The notes under the pieces: generated by a model
Told to the model about the DNA's origin: nothing
What the model saw: only the letters and a program-made list of their open reading frames with translations
Database searches by the model: none
In this document: positions 22,401 through 28,834 of the stretch, in pieces
Layout of the letters: every line of letters starts with the position of its first letter
How positions within the stretch are numbered: position 1 is the stretch's first letter
DNA from: a virus
DNA: 64,000 bases
Reading direction: 5' to 3' (one strand)
IMG/VR virus record: IMGVR_UViG_3300030102_005560
Coordinates: 17,288 to 81,287 of that record
Program-made: the position numbers and the translations under genes

Positions 22401-25400
22401 CAATGGGCTCGGGTGGGATGATACACCCAGACCTCAGTGAGACGCACATAGGCCACCTGTTCGACAACTCAGTAGCAGGTCCTAGGAACTCTCCCACATA
22501 CGAGGACCACAACTGGGAGAGGATAGACCCAGTGACGTTCGATTCCGAAGTGGGCGGTTGGAACAACAACAACCCACTCAAGTCCTCATACGAACTACAT
22601 GACAGGACGCTCTTCTTCCACGTCACTAAGATGGGTCACACTCATACCCATAGGTATCCCACTGTGTACGACTACTCCTCCGGCTCATCAGGAGCATGCA
22701 GCCTGCAAAACCAAACGGTCTCGGTAACGGCATGGAACTCCACCAGCAGCCAGTTGACCGTGAGCCAGACTTTGGATTCCAGCGTATTCAGCGGTGGCTT
22801 CGGTACGAAGGAGGTGATGGATGACAGGAGATTCCTGAGAGTCTACAACCCAACCACTGACGAAGGTGCAGTCTGCTCGTACACCACCGCTGGTAGCACC
22901 ACCATCACTGTCGTAGGTGATGTGGGTTTCGCTGACTTCATGCTCGCACAGACAGTGACTGACCTCAAGGTGGTACCGTCCTACTACGTGCCTGCTGGTT
23001 CGACTAGGTTCTTCGCTGCTAGGAGAATGAGGGACCATGCTGAGGTGAGTGGCAACTCCCCAGATATGGCACACACCAGATACTTCGCCGGTGACACAGT
23101 CGCATACAACGCATATAGCAAACCCAAGATGACGCCAATGCCCTACCCGAGGATGGGACATCACTTCGTCACGCCCACGATGCCGATGCTACCCGGCCAT
23201 TGGGCACATCCCGCTTACCAGTCATTGTACAGAAGGCATTTGGTCGACTTCAACGCATCAGTGTCATTCAAGGACACTGACCTGCTCAACAAGTACAAGA
23301 CGCCCACTAACAGCCTGTCTGACATAGAGACGGCTCAGAGCATAACATTCGTCGATAACATAAACCCACTCGAAGCAGAGGTGAACTTCAGTGGTGTAAA
23401 CGCAGCCCCCAGCGGTCCCAGCGACATTCATGGAGGCGCGTTTACGCTCATGTTCGAGACGGGTGTGAAATATGATGGTTACGGAATACTAGCATCCTCT
23501 GGAACAGCAGGTACCATGAACTCCTTGGGAGGGCACACCATCATCCTAGAGGCAAGTGCCAACTACACATTGGAGAAGCACTTCCCAGACCCCGCTGAGG
23601 TTGGTGCCTATCAGATAGTAATCCAACCCAACGTGTTCTCCAACCAACTCATAGGATATCACAACAACGCCACGGTGGGGCTCACGAGCCAACAGGTCAA
23701 CACAGTGGTGGGCATCAAGAGGGATTCGAGCAGAAGCACCAAGATAGGGGGTCTAGGGCTAATTCTAGCAAAGGAGGTGCAAGCAGACGTCAGAGGCTGC
23801 GAGGTGTTCATCAACGAGATGATGCTCGATGTGAGTCCAGACTACGGCAGTCAGTTCACCAACATACCACCCCTCATGTCCTACAACCCCCTCGGTGTGC
23901 AACTGACAGAGTCTCCGTCATTCACCAGAAGGGGATTCCCCTATGCTGTCATGTTCTCCGATGCCACACCGGGCTATACTCTGAATATACCTTGGTGGTC
24001 AATACTGCACAAGAACGGTCCCCAAGGCACAGATGCGACCAACTACAGGGGTCTGAGCCAATATGGTCCCGATGACTACTACCTATTCTCAAGAAGCACC
24101 TTCGGTAGTGTAGGTAATCAACTAACAATCAATGGATATACCTCAACGTATATCGATATATATTCAAGTATACGTGAAAATATATCTATAAATCCAAAAA
24201 GTACAGTGGTATCATTCAGTAGTGCATCTGGTAAAATACAAATTAGCAACTCAAATACATTCCCTATATCTCCATACTACTCACAAGTAGTAGAATACAC
24301 AGGAAAGAATGGGAATAGATACACGAAAACCCTGCAAAGCAGGAGTGGTGCTCTATTCGATGTCAATCAAGGCGACTACTTGCAGTTGCAAGCGGGCTCC
24401 GATGAGTTCTGGACGAATCTCTACGATGGCGCTGTAGTGCGTCTGTCCTACAAATACGACACTCTGCCTGCTGGGGATATATTCACCAACGAGGAGAGAA
24501 GCGTATTCGCACATATCCTTCCGGACATAGTGGATGGGAACCAAGATACCAACAATGCATTCCTACCTGACGCATATATGTGTATGTGGCATCCTAATTT
24601 AGGTAGACCCAATACGTACTTCTCAGATAGTAGAACCACTTTGACGAGCAGTGCAATCGACAAGGACTCGTACAACTCCCTACCAGAGCACTTCGAGACC
24701 ATTCACTACCACGACTTCTCGCATGTAATCAGCACTGGTCCCTTCGACTTCCTCATCAAGACCCCCAAGAGCACTAGGACAGGGGAAGTGACGTCTGGTG
24801 ATTCCAGCCACGACGCCGGTGGAACCAACGTGATGCTAAGTGGCTTCTGGCCCTGTGGCAGCCGTGGTGGTGCCCACGCCAGCAGGCTGGACGTATACTC
24901 GTATGCGTCCTCGACTTGGAACCTGCATGCCACAACGGACAACTGCAACTTCTCATCGGCATCCAACAAGGAATGGACCGATGCCGATGACGATGGCTCT
25001 TACTCGCTCAGCAATGGCCTCGCAGTCGGGAGCATGGGTGGCACCAGAAGGAGGCCGTACGGATACCGTAACGCTGTACGTCAAGCCAATAACAAGCCTC
25101 GTTACGGTGTCAATCCAGTCAGATTCCAACACGAGGAGACGGCGAATACGGAGGGTAACAACACCCTAGACTATGATGCTGGCCCCCTAGTGCAGATTGA
25201 GACCTCTGACTGGGGCTGGTCTGGCAACGGTACGGATGATGACACATTCCCCACCACGTACGTGGGTGTGATGGAGAGGCTGACGAACTTCACAGGCATG
25301 CTAGGGCACGACCAAGCCAACGTGCAAGTGAGGTACAGCGACGGTCGTAGGATGACTCGTCCGTTCGGCACACCTGTGCGTACTCTGAGAAACCCCAGCG

Positions 25401-28400
25401 GTGTCGAGAGGGACTGGTGGGGAGACAGCGAGGGGAAGGGCGAAACGAGCCTCTCTGTGGCCTCCCAGTACTATCTGGTGGACTGGTGGGGCAACGAGCG
25501 CGGAGAGGACGTGAGACGCGCTCCAGTGCGTGGATTCGGCATCCGCCCAGCATGGGACTGCGGCAATGCCTACGAGGAGGACAGGACCAACACCGCTGGT
25601 GCTGACAACCCGTCCAACACAGTGACGATAACCTCCTTCAACAGCCTCGAGAGAGACACTGCCTCCACTGCGCAAATCACCATCTCGGGTGACATAACCA
25701 ACTATGTCAGTCCTGCCAACGCAACTGCCTCGATTGCTATAGCGAACAGCAATGGACTGAACACGGACGTCTTCCCAGTGGGAGAATCAGCCCAGATAAA
25801 ATTCGGACTTCAACCTGCGGATTCCGATAACACAGACGCGAACAACTTCATTCAGTTAGTGAGCGAAGACGGCGCACAGACCACTAAGTGGTTCGCTAGG
25901 ACCAGTGGTACCAACGGTGCTGCCCTGAGCGGTAACAATGGGCAATTCACTTACCCGTCGGGTGCAAGGCAGTACAACATCGGTGCTTCTGTCGTGCTTA
26001 CTGCGAGGAACTTCAAAGGAGCAGTGGAGACTTACAGTCAGGGCTTTGCTGGTTCATTGTCCCAACCACAGCAAGTTGTAAGTGATGTACTAGGTGCAGA
26101 CGACACACAGAACATCACTCTGACTGCTGCTCCCACGGGCTCTGCTCCCAACAGGGTAGGAGCGACCAGTGCGACCCTAACTCTTGGCAGCAGTTTTGCC
26201 TCCCACAACACCAACAACCCCAATACGATAGCCGTCGTTGACTTTACTGGTGGCATCAACGAACTCATACTGGGTGAGACCACGGGCTCCAATGACAATA
26301 CAATCAACTACTTCACAATAACAGACAGTGCTAGTAACGTGAAGAACTACTTCCCATCACATGATTCAACGAATCAGCCTACTGGCTCTACTGGCACTAG
26401 AACCTTCGATGACGGTAGCACCAAATCCGTTGTGTACTTCAACTTCGCTAGTAATGGAAACAACGGGGCCGCTGGTCTTGCTTTAGTCCAAGCAATCAAT
26501 GGGTCGTCTGGACACCCAAACACAATATCAGCACAGAACAATGGCAGTGGAAGCGTCGGCCTCACGCATGACTTGGCTGGCACTGCTGGCAACGGCGCCG
26601 CACTGGCCAAGAGCAACATAGCAGACAGCGTTGCGACAATCTCAGGCAGCAACTTCTCAGGAGGCGTGACGGAGGAGAACGCAACCAACACACCCTTCAT
26701 ACAAATCATCGACAACGAGTCGAGCCCGACGACGAAGAAGTACGTGCCAGTGAAGAACGGTGACGCTCTAGGCAACGGCAACAATGGCGGGGGCAGCATA
26801 GGCGACGTCACTGGTGGTATAGCCTTCCAAGAGGGAGCATCAGCAGTCGCCACTGCTGACAACCTGAGGATAGCGATAGGTCACAGCAATGGTCACGACG
26901 GCACTGTGCTGACTGATGCGGCTGGCAGCGCCGCTATCACCCTCACGCAGAAGACGATAGGGGCAAACACAGCGGCCATCACCCTGAACAACCTTGCCTC
27001 CAACATCAGCAAGACCAACTTCAGCGGTGGCGGGATTCGAGACAACTTCCTCGGACTGACTGATGCGGCAGGGACGCTGAAGAAGTACAAGGCCTCGAAC
27101 ACCGCAGCGAACGGCAGCACCGATGGTACGTACGTCTTCTACGATGCCGCAGCCCCATCCCAGAACAGCACGGTTGCTGAGAATCTCGAGACTGCCATAA
27201 ACAGCGTCAACGGTCACAACGGCACCCTTACCACGACTAGGACCAACAATGCAATAGAAGTCAGGCTCAATCAAGCGACAGTAGGCAGCGCGGCAGTGAG
27301 TGACAACGTGACAGGGTTGACGACCGATGTCTCCTTCACCTCGGTAGTGCACCAGCCCAGAACCCCCTACAGGAGAATCTGGAACGATGCCAAGCCAATC
27401 TACAACCTCAAGGGGATTGCCGACCTTTCCAGCGGGAACATATCCGTCACTGCCGGGAATACCATACCCAGATTCGGCGGTGTGTTGAATGACACCAACA
27501 ACAATGACACTAGCAACCTAGTGGATGTCTTCGCACCGACGCATTCCCTCAGAGTCGGGGACATGGGCAACGGCAGGGGAGTCAGATACCCCACTGCGTT
27601 CAACGAGGACGTAGTCACCGAACTTTCATCACCTACCCACACCACAGGCATGGTGCTCAGTCACAACACAGCAGAGCCACCATTCGGCAATGGTCTGATG
27701 AGACCTCGAAACGACGTCCTAGAATCCGATGAGGTCCCAAGAGGAATAAGCGCTAGACTAGGGATATCCGAGAACGGTCTGCTCAAGCCGGATGCCGTAG
27801 TGAGCGACAGGGTCGAGGAGGTCGTGGGGAGCAGCGTACACAAGGATGCTGTATCCAGAACGAGCCCTAGGATAGGCATAGACGCTGACACGGTGGAGGG
27901 CATAGAGCAGCATCACGTGGTAATCAACACAGAGGCACATAGCCTACACACGGATAGGGACATAGGCCAGAGGGTCCTGCTCCAAGGAGGGAGCCAAGTC
28001 AAGACTAGCAGTGCAAGCACTCTCACTGATGTGAACTACAACGCTCTCTCCTTCGCTAGACAGTCATCCAGCGGGTCTGTGGTGAGCGCTGCTCACAAGT
28101 TCAGCCACACATCTACATTCAGACCGTATGGTGGTACGTATCTGATTGACAGCAAATCGTACTCGGGTCTCTTCGATGACACTGGCTGGGGAGTCACTAG
28201 CCTGACCGGCTCCACTGACACCTCCAATCCATATCAGGACCCTGACAACTATTCGAGTGACACAGTGAGGAACAACGAGAAGGACAAATCGGTTGAGTTC
28301 CTCCTTCGCCCAATCAGAGTGCTGGACAACAGCCACGTAGAGGTATTCAGGTTCCACAACTCCCTATCCTCAGGCACTCCGCAGTACGATGCCAACTACT

Positions 28401-28834
28401 ACTATTGCACCTCAGGTGGTAGATACGGTCTGTACACCTACAAGGTAGCCAGTGGTAGGACACCTGCTGCCAACACGCCAGCGTCCAGAGCGACACCAGA
28501 CGGCAACGGGCCATACATCCCAGTGTACGTAATGACACCCGGTAACAGCCTAGATGTTCCCACCAGCCAAGGTCCGAACATACCCGGAGTGGGTGTGACG
28601 GGCTTCGACAACACTAACCTAGAATCCACCGTATCACGTCTGGTCATTAGCGAGAACACGATACAACACCACCGCTCGGATGCGCCTAGGAGAAAGCAGG
28701 AGCAGGAGAGCGACGACAAACTGAGAAGGGTGGATTACGAGGTAAAGGCGAGGTTCAGCCAGTCCTTGCATGGCAAGGGTCATGACGGTGACGTCGCCTT
28801 CAGCGTTACTGAGCACAGCGGAGATGGTAGTTGA
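10403..28834 (+). CDS. Giant tail-associated protein, 6143 residues, LamG-like N-terminus
   Basis: A single uninterrupted frame from a GTG start (GAGGG 8 bp upstream) to a TGA overlapping the next ATG. Residues about 10-230 look like a LamG/pentraxin-type jelly roll: FFFDGVSDSIIVPDG, LTIEAWLMPDCGGTVVEKSG, LHVIATFREKGLELYVNGQ, SNSNIYIGGKGGQFRG. About 655-710 hold a module (SGQTYIIVSIGDTNFTTIGA, then SANTVGLIFEATGTGSGTGT) that I recognise as frequent in marine phage tail proteins. Three HxH clusters occur near residues 871, 1916 and 4077 (HSHVH, HHVH, HTHTH). Residues about 5284-5646 hold tandem repeats. Base composition is even except for an AT-rich patch at 24121-24300. Few Cys, no signal peptide. 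Position before the hub gene suggests a tail-tip, baseplate or side-fibre protein for host binding. The precise role is unknown. Confidence 0.7.
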   Translation: MSVLSRSNHAFFFDGVSDSIIVPDGPFILGKRDSLGNTSVKEFLDDDNADPQLSITSGLYSNELTIEAWLMPDCGGTVVEKSGQFKLTVGNVDTPGPATFGIYLNNGSSDEYHEISTGNKTATRYEGTVYPASEFGGIHESYNRFDTSTYGTATDLNRNHRQLLHVIATFREKGLELYVNGQIMASKSLKDVPRTIAKSNSNIYIGGKGGQFRGVMEAIHIKGGFKQGMTHGKSPLKDDTTMLLYRFEEPISPIEKEYAFTSITNDFNDAGLSTISISASDAQAIATLLTGKAADLSNFPNGNLDFTVTPYSSGKYTVVHPTSGNKYIPHVPYNLLINPNSIDRKTRKPNQTPPERVRLHSIDSMFGAATLTVSSVHLDHDRGVANDGLMGVLNKSRTTDSDDYFVIISADLLIDSGTGRPYQPPHFSTQIIDRTGQMVIDESNYERHGLVYSSRMATSTVDTDNPFAPVWYSSVPSEFQIGHSGRHVKNHVDGHPFLRMLPDANEEIVDLKGDGQADLIDIIYDQMQDGVEHQISVNSRVDVFRDLNDLPINSITNTTTVTQVVNTYQDTGSPPTGKRKLLAIGGPQMDFRPFALKGPVPLVGEEYASDIRKHHLRPSSQSRVALLHVPQLSTSNIKFAPYVEIHYNAMDLTGASMYKPVTAGSFVSGQTYIIVSIGDTNFTTIGASANTVGLIFEATGTGSGTGTARPYHPMLMVEKTVPASDVSIGAGSYVYDAIADSISSGKTLYAAGGVIDFDVGKLQTNSNMLQPHNLIGDNSEGYAADSDVDETSSPANYTPRESDSSENKTPSVILDSTSSGRSHESVFNKVRLSKPGHKHSLNDIGDYSRVEPQTVPGSPSTGEFDTGITTSHSHVHEVFDIIDNVPLVNDSISNMSLILQPSDRSRTNQLSRAKSLLDSFDTPSQFKIMCMMSRARVRSIKENDAADKGNYTVVHCVGLSESAASRNVDFVGTGSPDSHIVKEIEPNAPVVTVTLGGPGQGAMDTKPLYHKSKLAHESYSTRRAYAVEAVKLEMDFLSGTGTLHIRPLNNNSDDLASWGTYGFPRYGSIYMPDGSSAKYSSKTGTSFSFVASSLGSGDYLSSSGSEYTTIAQLLNAIGLMAGSTSGVVEIYGNFTIYSEPDFGDESNIENGTTVNDKMHQSLNDVQHDYQLGTQYASTRALVEIPLFANQFFKSTIGPDNGFKIHLDATHTAHTYNPSPVGRRPKGTSPADREAESAYSFAMANRQYVSSSTVKKWTDTRTVKRLYVSNISIFPDSSTSTDTYQGITNAFRYRKINLANGEYAYYTNVNTSNGYLDILNTEYGYSPEFFDSLEAGITVFLNESRLNKELPPMFSDSISQSSDFENRSEYYHDSASVKTQGGNVDYGLRQYVTAVEFKAGPESNPHAPRVGPRRATGKVLSELKTSLGNDEFALTLTLSPDEFSTFPNLGYDTLSEAPLEAGELIYEVQYDDSGTIHRYHYHGNLKTVGSLTTPENSITLTYTTTGGFTSYPVSILNKRITLSRKASRVLRETSAFGTGYTYYEGGTVYRELFNNMNIDTTIAIQQNDSSSNPESLIQLTMPSNRTLHDLHNISVKKDDEVYYYVDTTTDELRKIGTVTRVVSGEGSNNTTIHLSANAPTIPASAKLAVAMGDYEDKDAILNAHWLNPYAPGGLRNGDTIWANMSYNNPHAVEGLFAKSRGVYNESQVWTEFNGGTGSLNNSPRDSIPIENFMIGKTCLETARNYVQHVNRTIEENYLALGLTASQAPTVAFVDPYLSTPTHARVLLYDTAHDREFVAFQDIFMQVQTSPETTQLGWRKEVVEGSARKPLHKVNAQYAGSGPSPWTTQIDVTNGYPSQNPFIRSTQQSKFIESAYAHDLANRQSSDLLGSTVPTGSYTLPTDGRSSTSVRIYGKAHGHHVHTEYSLGGTLSNIRLGNSTVPRTNDSVVLHKVADELHFLGRKPAGTNVDVFTKELIKLREGTTGATFRDPSTFFDTPDGTRVIPAFLCLRGIRAESLDLTSHEEGRLQHLPEWKDMDFVRRLTVDMGVVKNKEGVVNITKAAEEVVRLINQHGALTARTENGSAHDPSPFWHVDDKNKGTHMGYLRAHIGREVRDLNGDIGVSVVIHSTVPGATGRNFCVWLDNSTGQDTYQPEFMIGHGGRWRNFWALPEETEGELMHPAPMPLNKHGRPFAPITTLQQYITSEESGEDVQSVADFEDDSVLRAVSDSISGKSHNSINAESLDVKGSSSTFVKGLRTGSRAMARINFGGLVASGVPGWAPNAGKWGFGKVNDSSFDNRYGESTSTSYGSYVPAADILPDNVGTSNIYGFRFKDNVGTEHGVRYIYRRDGDSFSNENTVLPTTIEEEVCVFFDDRDVAQGGFTIGNSMQGDNDATGRMDFTFVSETLGNKWKGARWRGVSAPNAATLVTASVSSTTMTIAFQAPFDTSFTDDKLGYLGFPRENGIIQITDEDGDGDADVGLTLSYGSRSGTQFFDVLGLPGSWTSGDYLITSVLNWTCLVTDELIAAATAAAINAGNEINNPDGLKFDCRDMYATDGRTFGEWGVREDAITIRAFNPSKNVAPLNESFSATLHRDFGIHAAHLEFGELKKTVRPTGAASWNFDTSRALTDAVIDGSRNVDCGYLPFNILKIDSVARGPHANTATPLFVDSKNNKASTKEWARGLKGLSFTRTSGDHILPKIDNPLTRYETAWTAISELVTDGEFSEGFTGAIAVDTGNPTNEIVVGDLIADNADRVLGRVTARTSTSITLDSLRVSIADNLIINKRQSLDNSTKNWQSSVTLSASMFHFAIPAGQVTGSIIKSLGERKRVYLSPSASVVAESKVGTSSDTVLQWDIDNSIGNMPREITFNRNLLSTHTNPDFDGLRSVGSVFSEPIVMFRGGRSSKDHSVPLFFGGGFSGVTLDVNDGTQNDYSSFYTHPYANGPTGVAGIQNANEISTSFAMLDANAMFAFFPGAALCNQHRGSITPPAFNKDNVLAPDLHSTTTLASDVVTAKPVPLVLRFPHPTARYEDHLDGTENKTTYLVFGPGQAFPFTREAADGTGLGHSSADTGNRFEPNPGLIVTATNNSTWASVPDSDGQSNLLFPNSIDNDNYAFGPLTKTRYNDTAGFHWRAMVNWETPAGYCMKGKFLQRPSHGRHYGQQFSDATPYNVIHLLPIHPKMHTPVIAYGIAMAADTVWHMDGGFHPGGHWMDNQITFNPPHPSASSRINGTSWPRADQIHPAAFRVSGAMLSKTLDYIGSSDTVTTNDSKMEYIVVDATRAQNGEELATVLGAAINAFPGGGALKALGGTHMPSMGNSLRQDRYGWVSVGTSSNGVQQATSVSPNQITNFITVDTGNPNQVTAEQVPASGWLRAHVGNAVSWACYHSREINASGDITFLLAPNRIEGKSEFEDKETWEDHANGSADDFAAVASNATIFVWSKAGTIRFNNENDSTRDHMTQVHFSGIADAIDRTKPIGAVGWHGERYSHLNSLKISVSTVKNGATSTTTGYAAGLGAYHPSLAFSPYGTAGTVMSVHSSVPVVAPMKHSPESVSPVDGIGTNVAEALTKSRFYVNFPDANGDGWSTGTLTPYFQDSDITTGSVTHWSSPTNYTTTLPEELTHPQGVYTSAFLVVSYECETALKNKYDRDLIQCNGDWLHLKTTSTNKIRSAGTSQFDPRIHNQDRFTAPANAGPNVEALIVSGTSVPTGDESVANWSDSVTWSFFTAFSDKTDKDNDLSMKNAIPGLNKTGDLLFDLDQSIGSALLQTGDAKRNVSSDKYTGTAYTASTGNSVSYPTEYWMGDVNAFQMYENSPVKNFTVENVVWKRMDGGNLSLPAINARGLGAVPWVTRVDTTGSSDVSYLTGEKVYGNVRFSFETTNSAMMPVLQAQELAHPEFIKKVPYSVGGVLEIPNEEVQFQSISVIDDSGQEHVLEGGSPLGTVIRGFRTPPDRGVNGKAPALANSGNTPNLKVMLPNPDSIPGNLIVRSGFDPIQAYQNETMGSGGMIHPDLSETHIGHLFDNSVAGPRNSPTYEDHNWERIDPVTFDSEVGGWNNNNPLKSSYELHDRTLFFHVTKMGHTHTHRYPTVYDYSSGSSGACSLQNQTVSVTAWNSTSSQLTVSQTLDSSVFSGGFGTKEVMDDRRFLRVYNPTTDEGAVCSYTTAGSTTITVVGDVGFADFMLAQTVTDLKVVPSYYVPAGSTRFFAARRMRDHAEVSGNSPDMAHTRYFAGDTVAYNAYSKPKMTPMPYPRMGHHFVTPTMPMLPGHWAHPAYQSLYRRHLVDFNASVSFKDTDLLNKYKTPTNSLSDIETAQSITFVDNINPLEAEVNFSGVNAAPSGPSDIHGGAFTLMFETGVKYDGYGILASSGTAGTMNSLGGHTIILEASANYTLEKHFPDPAEVGAYQIVIQPNVFSNQLIGYHNNATVGLTSQQVNTVVGIKRDSSRSTKIGGLGLILAKEVQADVRGCEVFINEMMLDVSPDYGSQFTNIPPLMSYNPLGVQLTESPSFTRRGFPYAVMFSDATPGYTLNIPWWSILHKNGPQGTDATNYRGLSQYGPDDYYLFSRSTFGSVGNQLTINGYTSTYIDIYSSIRENISINPKSTVVSFSSASGKIQISNSNTFPISPYYSQVVEYTGKNGNRYTKTLQSRSGALFDVNQGDYLQLQAGSDEFWTNLYDGAVVRLSYKYDTLPAGDIFTNEERSVFAHILPDIVDGNQDTNNAFLPDAYMCMWHPNLGRPNTYFSDSRTTLTSSAIDKDSYNSLPEHFETIHYHDFSHVISTGPFDFLIKTPKSTRTGEVTSGDSSHDAGGTNVMLSGFWPCGSRGGAHASRLDVYSYASSTWNLHATTDNCNFSSASNKEWTDADDDGSYSLSNGLAVGSMGGTRRRPYGYRNAVRQANNKPRYGVNPVRFQHEETANTEGNNTLDYDAGPLVQIETSDWGWSGNGTDDDTFPTTYVGVMERLTNFTGMLGHDQANVQVRYSDGRRMTRPFGTPVRTLRNPSGVERDWWGDSEGKGETSLSVASQYYLVDWWGNERGEDVRRAPVRGFGIRPAWDCGNAYEEDRTNTAGADNPSNTVTITSFNSLERDTASTAQITISGDITNYVSPANATASIAIANSNGLNTDVFPVGESAQIKFGLQPADSDNTDANNFIQLVSEDGAQTTKWFARTSGTNGAALSGNNGQFTYPSGARQYNIGASVVLTARNFKGAVETYSQGFAGSLSQPQQVVSDVLGADDTQNITLTAAPTGSAPNRVGATSATLTLGSSFASHNTNNPNTIAVVDFTGGINELILGETTGSNDNTINYFTITDSASNVKNYFPSHDSTNQPTGSTGTRTFDDGSTKSVVYFNFASNGNNGAAGLALVQAINGSSGHPNTISAQNNGSGSVGLTHDLAGTAGNGAALAKSNIADSVATISGSNFSGGVTEENATNTPFIQIIDNESSPTTKKYVPVKNGDALGNGNNGGGSIGDVTGGIAFQEGASAVATADNLRIAIGHSNGHDGTVLTDAAGSAAITLTQKTIGANTAAITLNNLASNISKTNFSGGGIRDNFLGLTDAAGTLKKYKASNTAANGSTDGTYVFYDAAAPSQNSTVAENLETAINSVNGHNGTLTTTRTNNAIEVRLNQATVGSAAVSDNVTGLTTDVSFTSVVHQPRTPYRRIWNDAKPIYNLKGIADLSSGNISVTAGNTIPRFGGVLNDTNNNDTSNLVDVFAPTHSLRVGDMGNGRGVRYPTAFNEDVVTELSSPTHTTGMVLSHNTAEPPFGNGLMRPRNDVLESDEVPRGISARLGISENGLLKPDAVVSDRVEEVVGSSVHKDAVSRTSPRIGIDADTVEGIEQHHVVINTEAHSLHTDRDIGQRVLLQGGSQVKTSSASTLTDVNYNALSFARQSSSGSVVSAAHKFSHTSTFRPYGGTYLIDSKSYSGLFDDTGWGVTSLTGSTDTSNPYQDPDNYSSDTVRNNEKDKSVEFLLRPIRVLDNSHVEVFRFHNSLSSGTPQYDANYYYCTSGGRYGLYTYKVASGRTPAANTPASRATPDGNGPYIPVYVMTPGNSLDVPTSQGPNIPGVGVTGFDNTNLESTVSRLVISENTIQHHRSDAPRRKQEQESDDKLRRVDYEVKARFSQSLHGKGHDGDVAFSVTEHSGDGS
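24121..24300 (+). other. AT-rich patch inside the giant gene
   Basis: By hand count 55 of 180 bases are G or C, whereas neighbouring stretches exceed half (40 of 60 at 24841-24900). Frame is kept and the encoded sequence is Ser/Thr/Ile/Asn-rich (NGYTSTYIDIYSSIRENIS). The edges are fairly sharp, near 24110 and 24330. Looks like a recently acquired or recombined segment. Confidence 0.75.
26252..27340 (+). repeat. Three tandem protein repeats (about 100-140 residues each) in the giant protein
   Basis: Units at about 26252-26665, 26666-27034 and 27035-27340 share the plan: T/IDxxxxxKxY, an acidic turn, a helix with AI followed by a Gly-His (INGSSGH, IGHSNGH, INSVNGH), a strand, then NFSGG closing the first two units. 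A more diverged unit may precede them (about 25770-26250, ending VVDFTGG). Repeats are clear in protein and weak in DNA, so they are old. Confidence 0.65.

Noticed and set aside
24121-24300. TATA-rich stretch as a promoter for genes in the right part of the giant gene
   Set aside because: It is inside an uninterrupted frame, and no separate gene starts near it; a composition island is the simpler reading.
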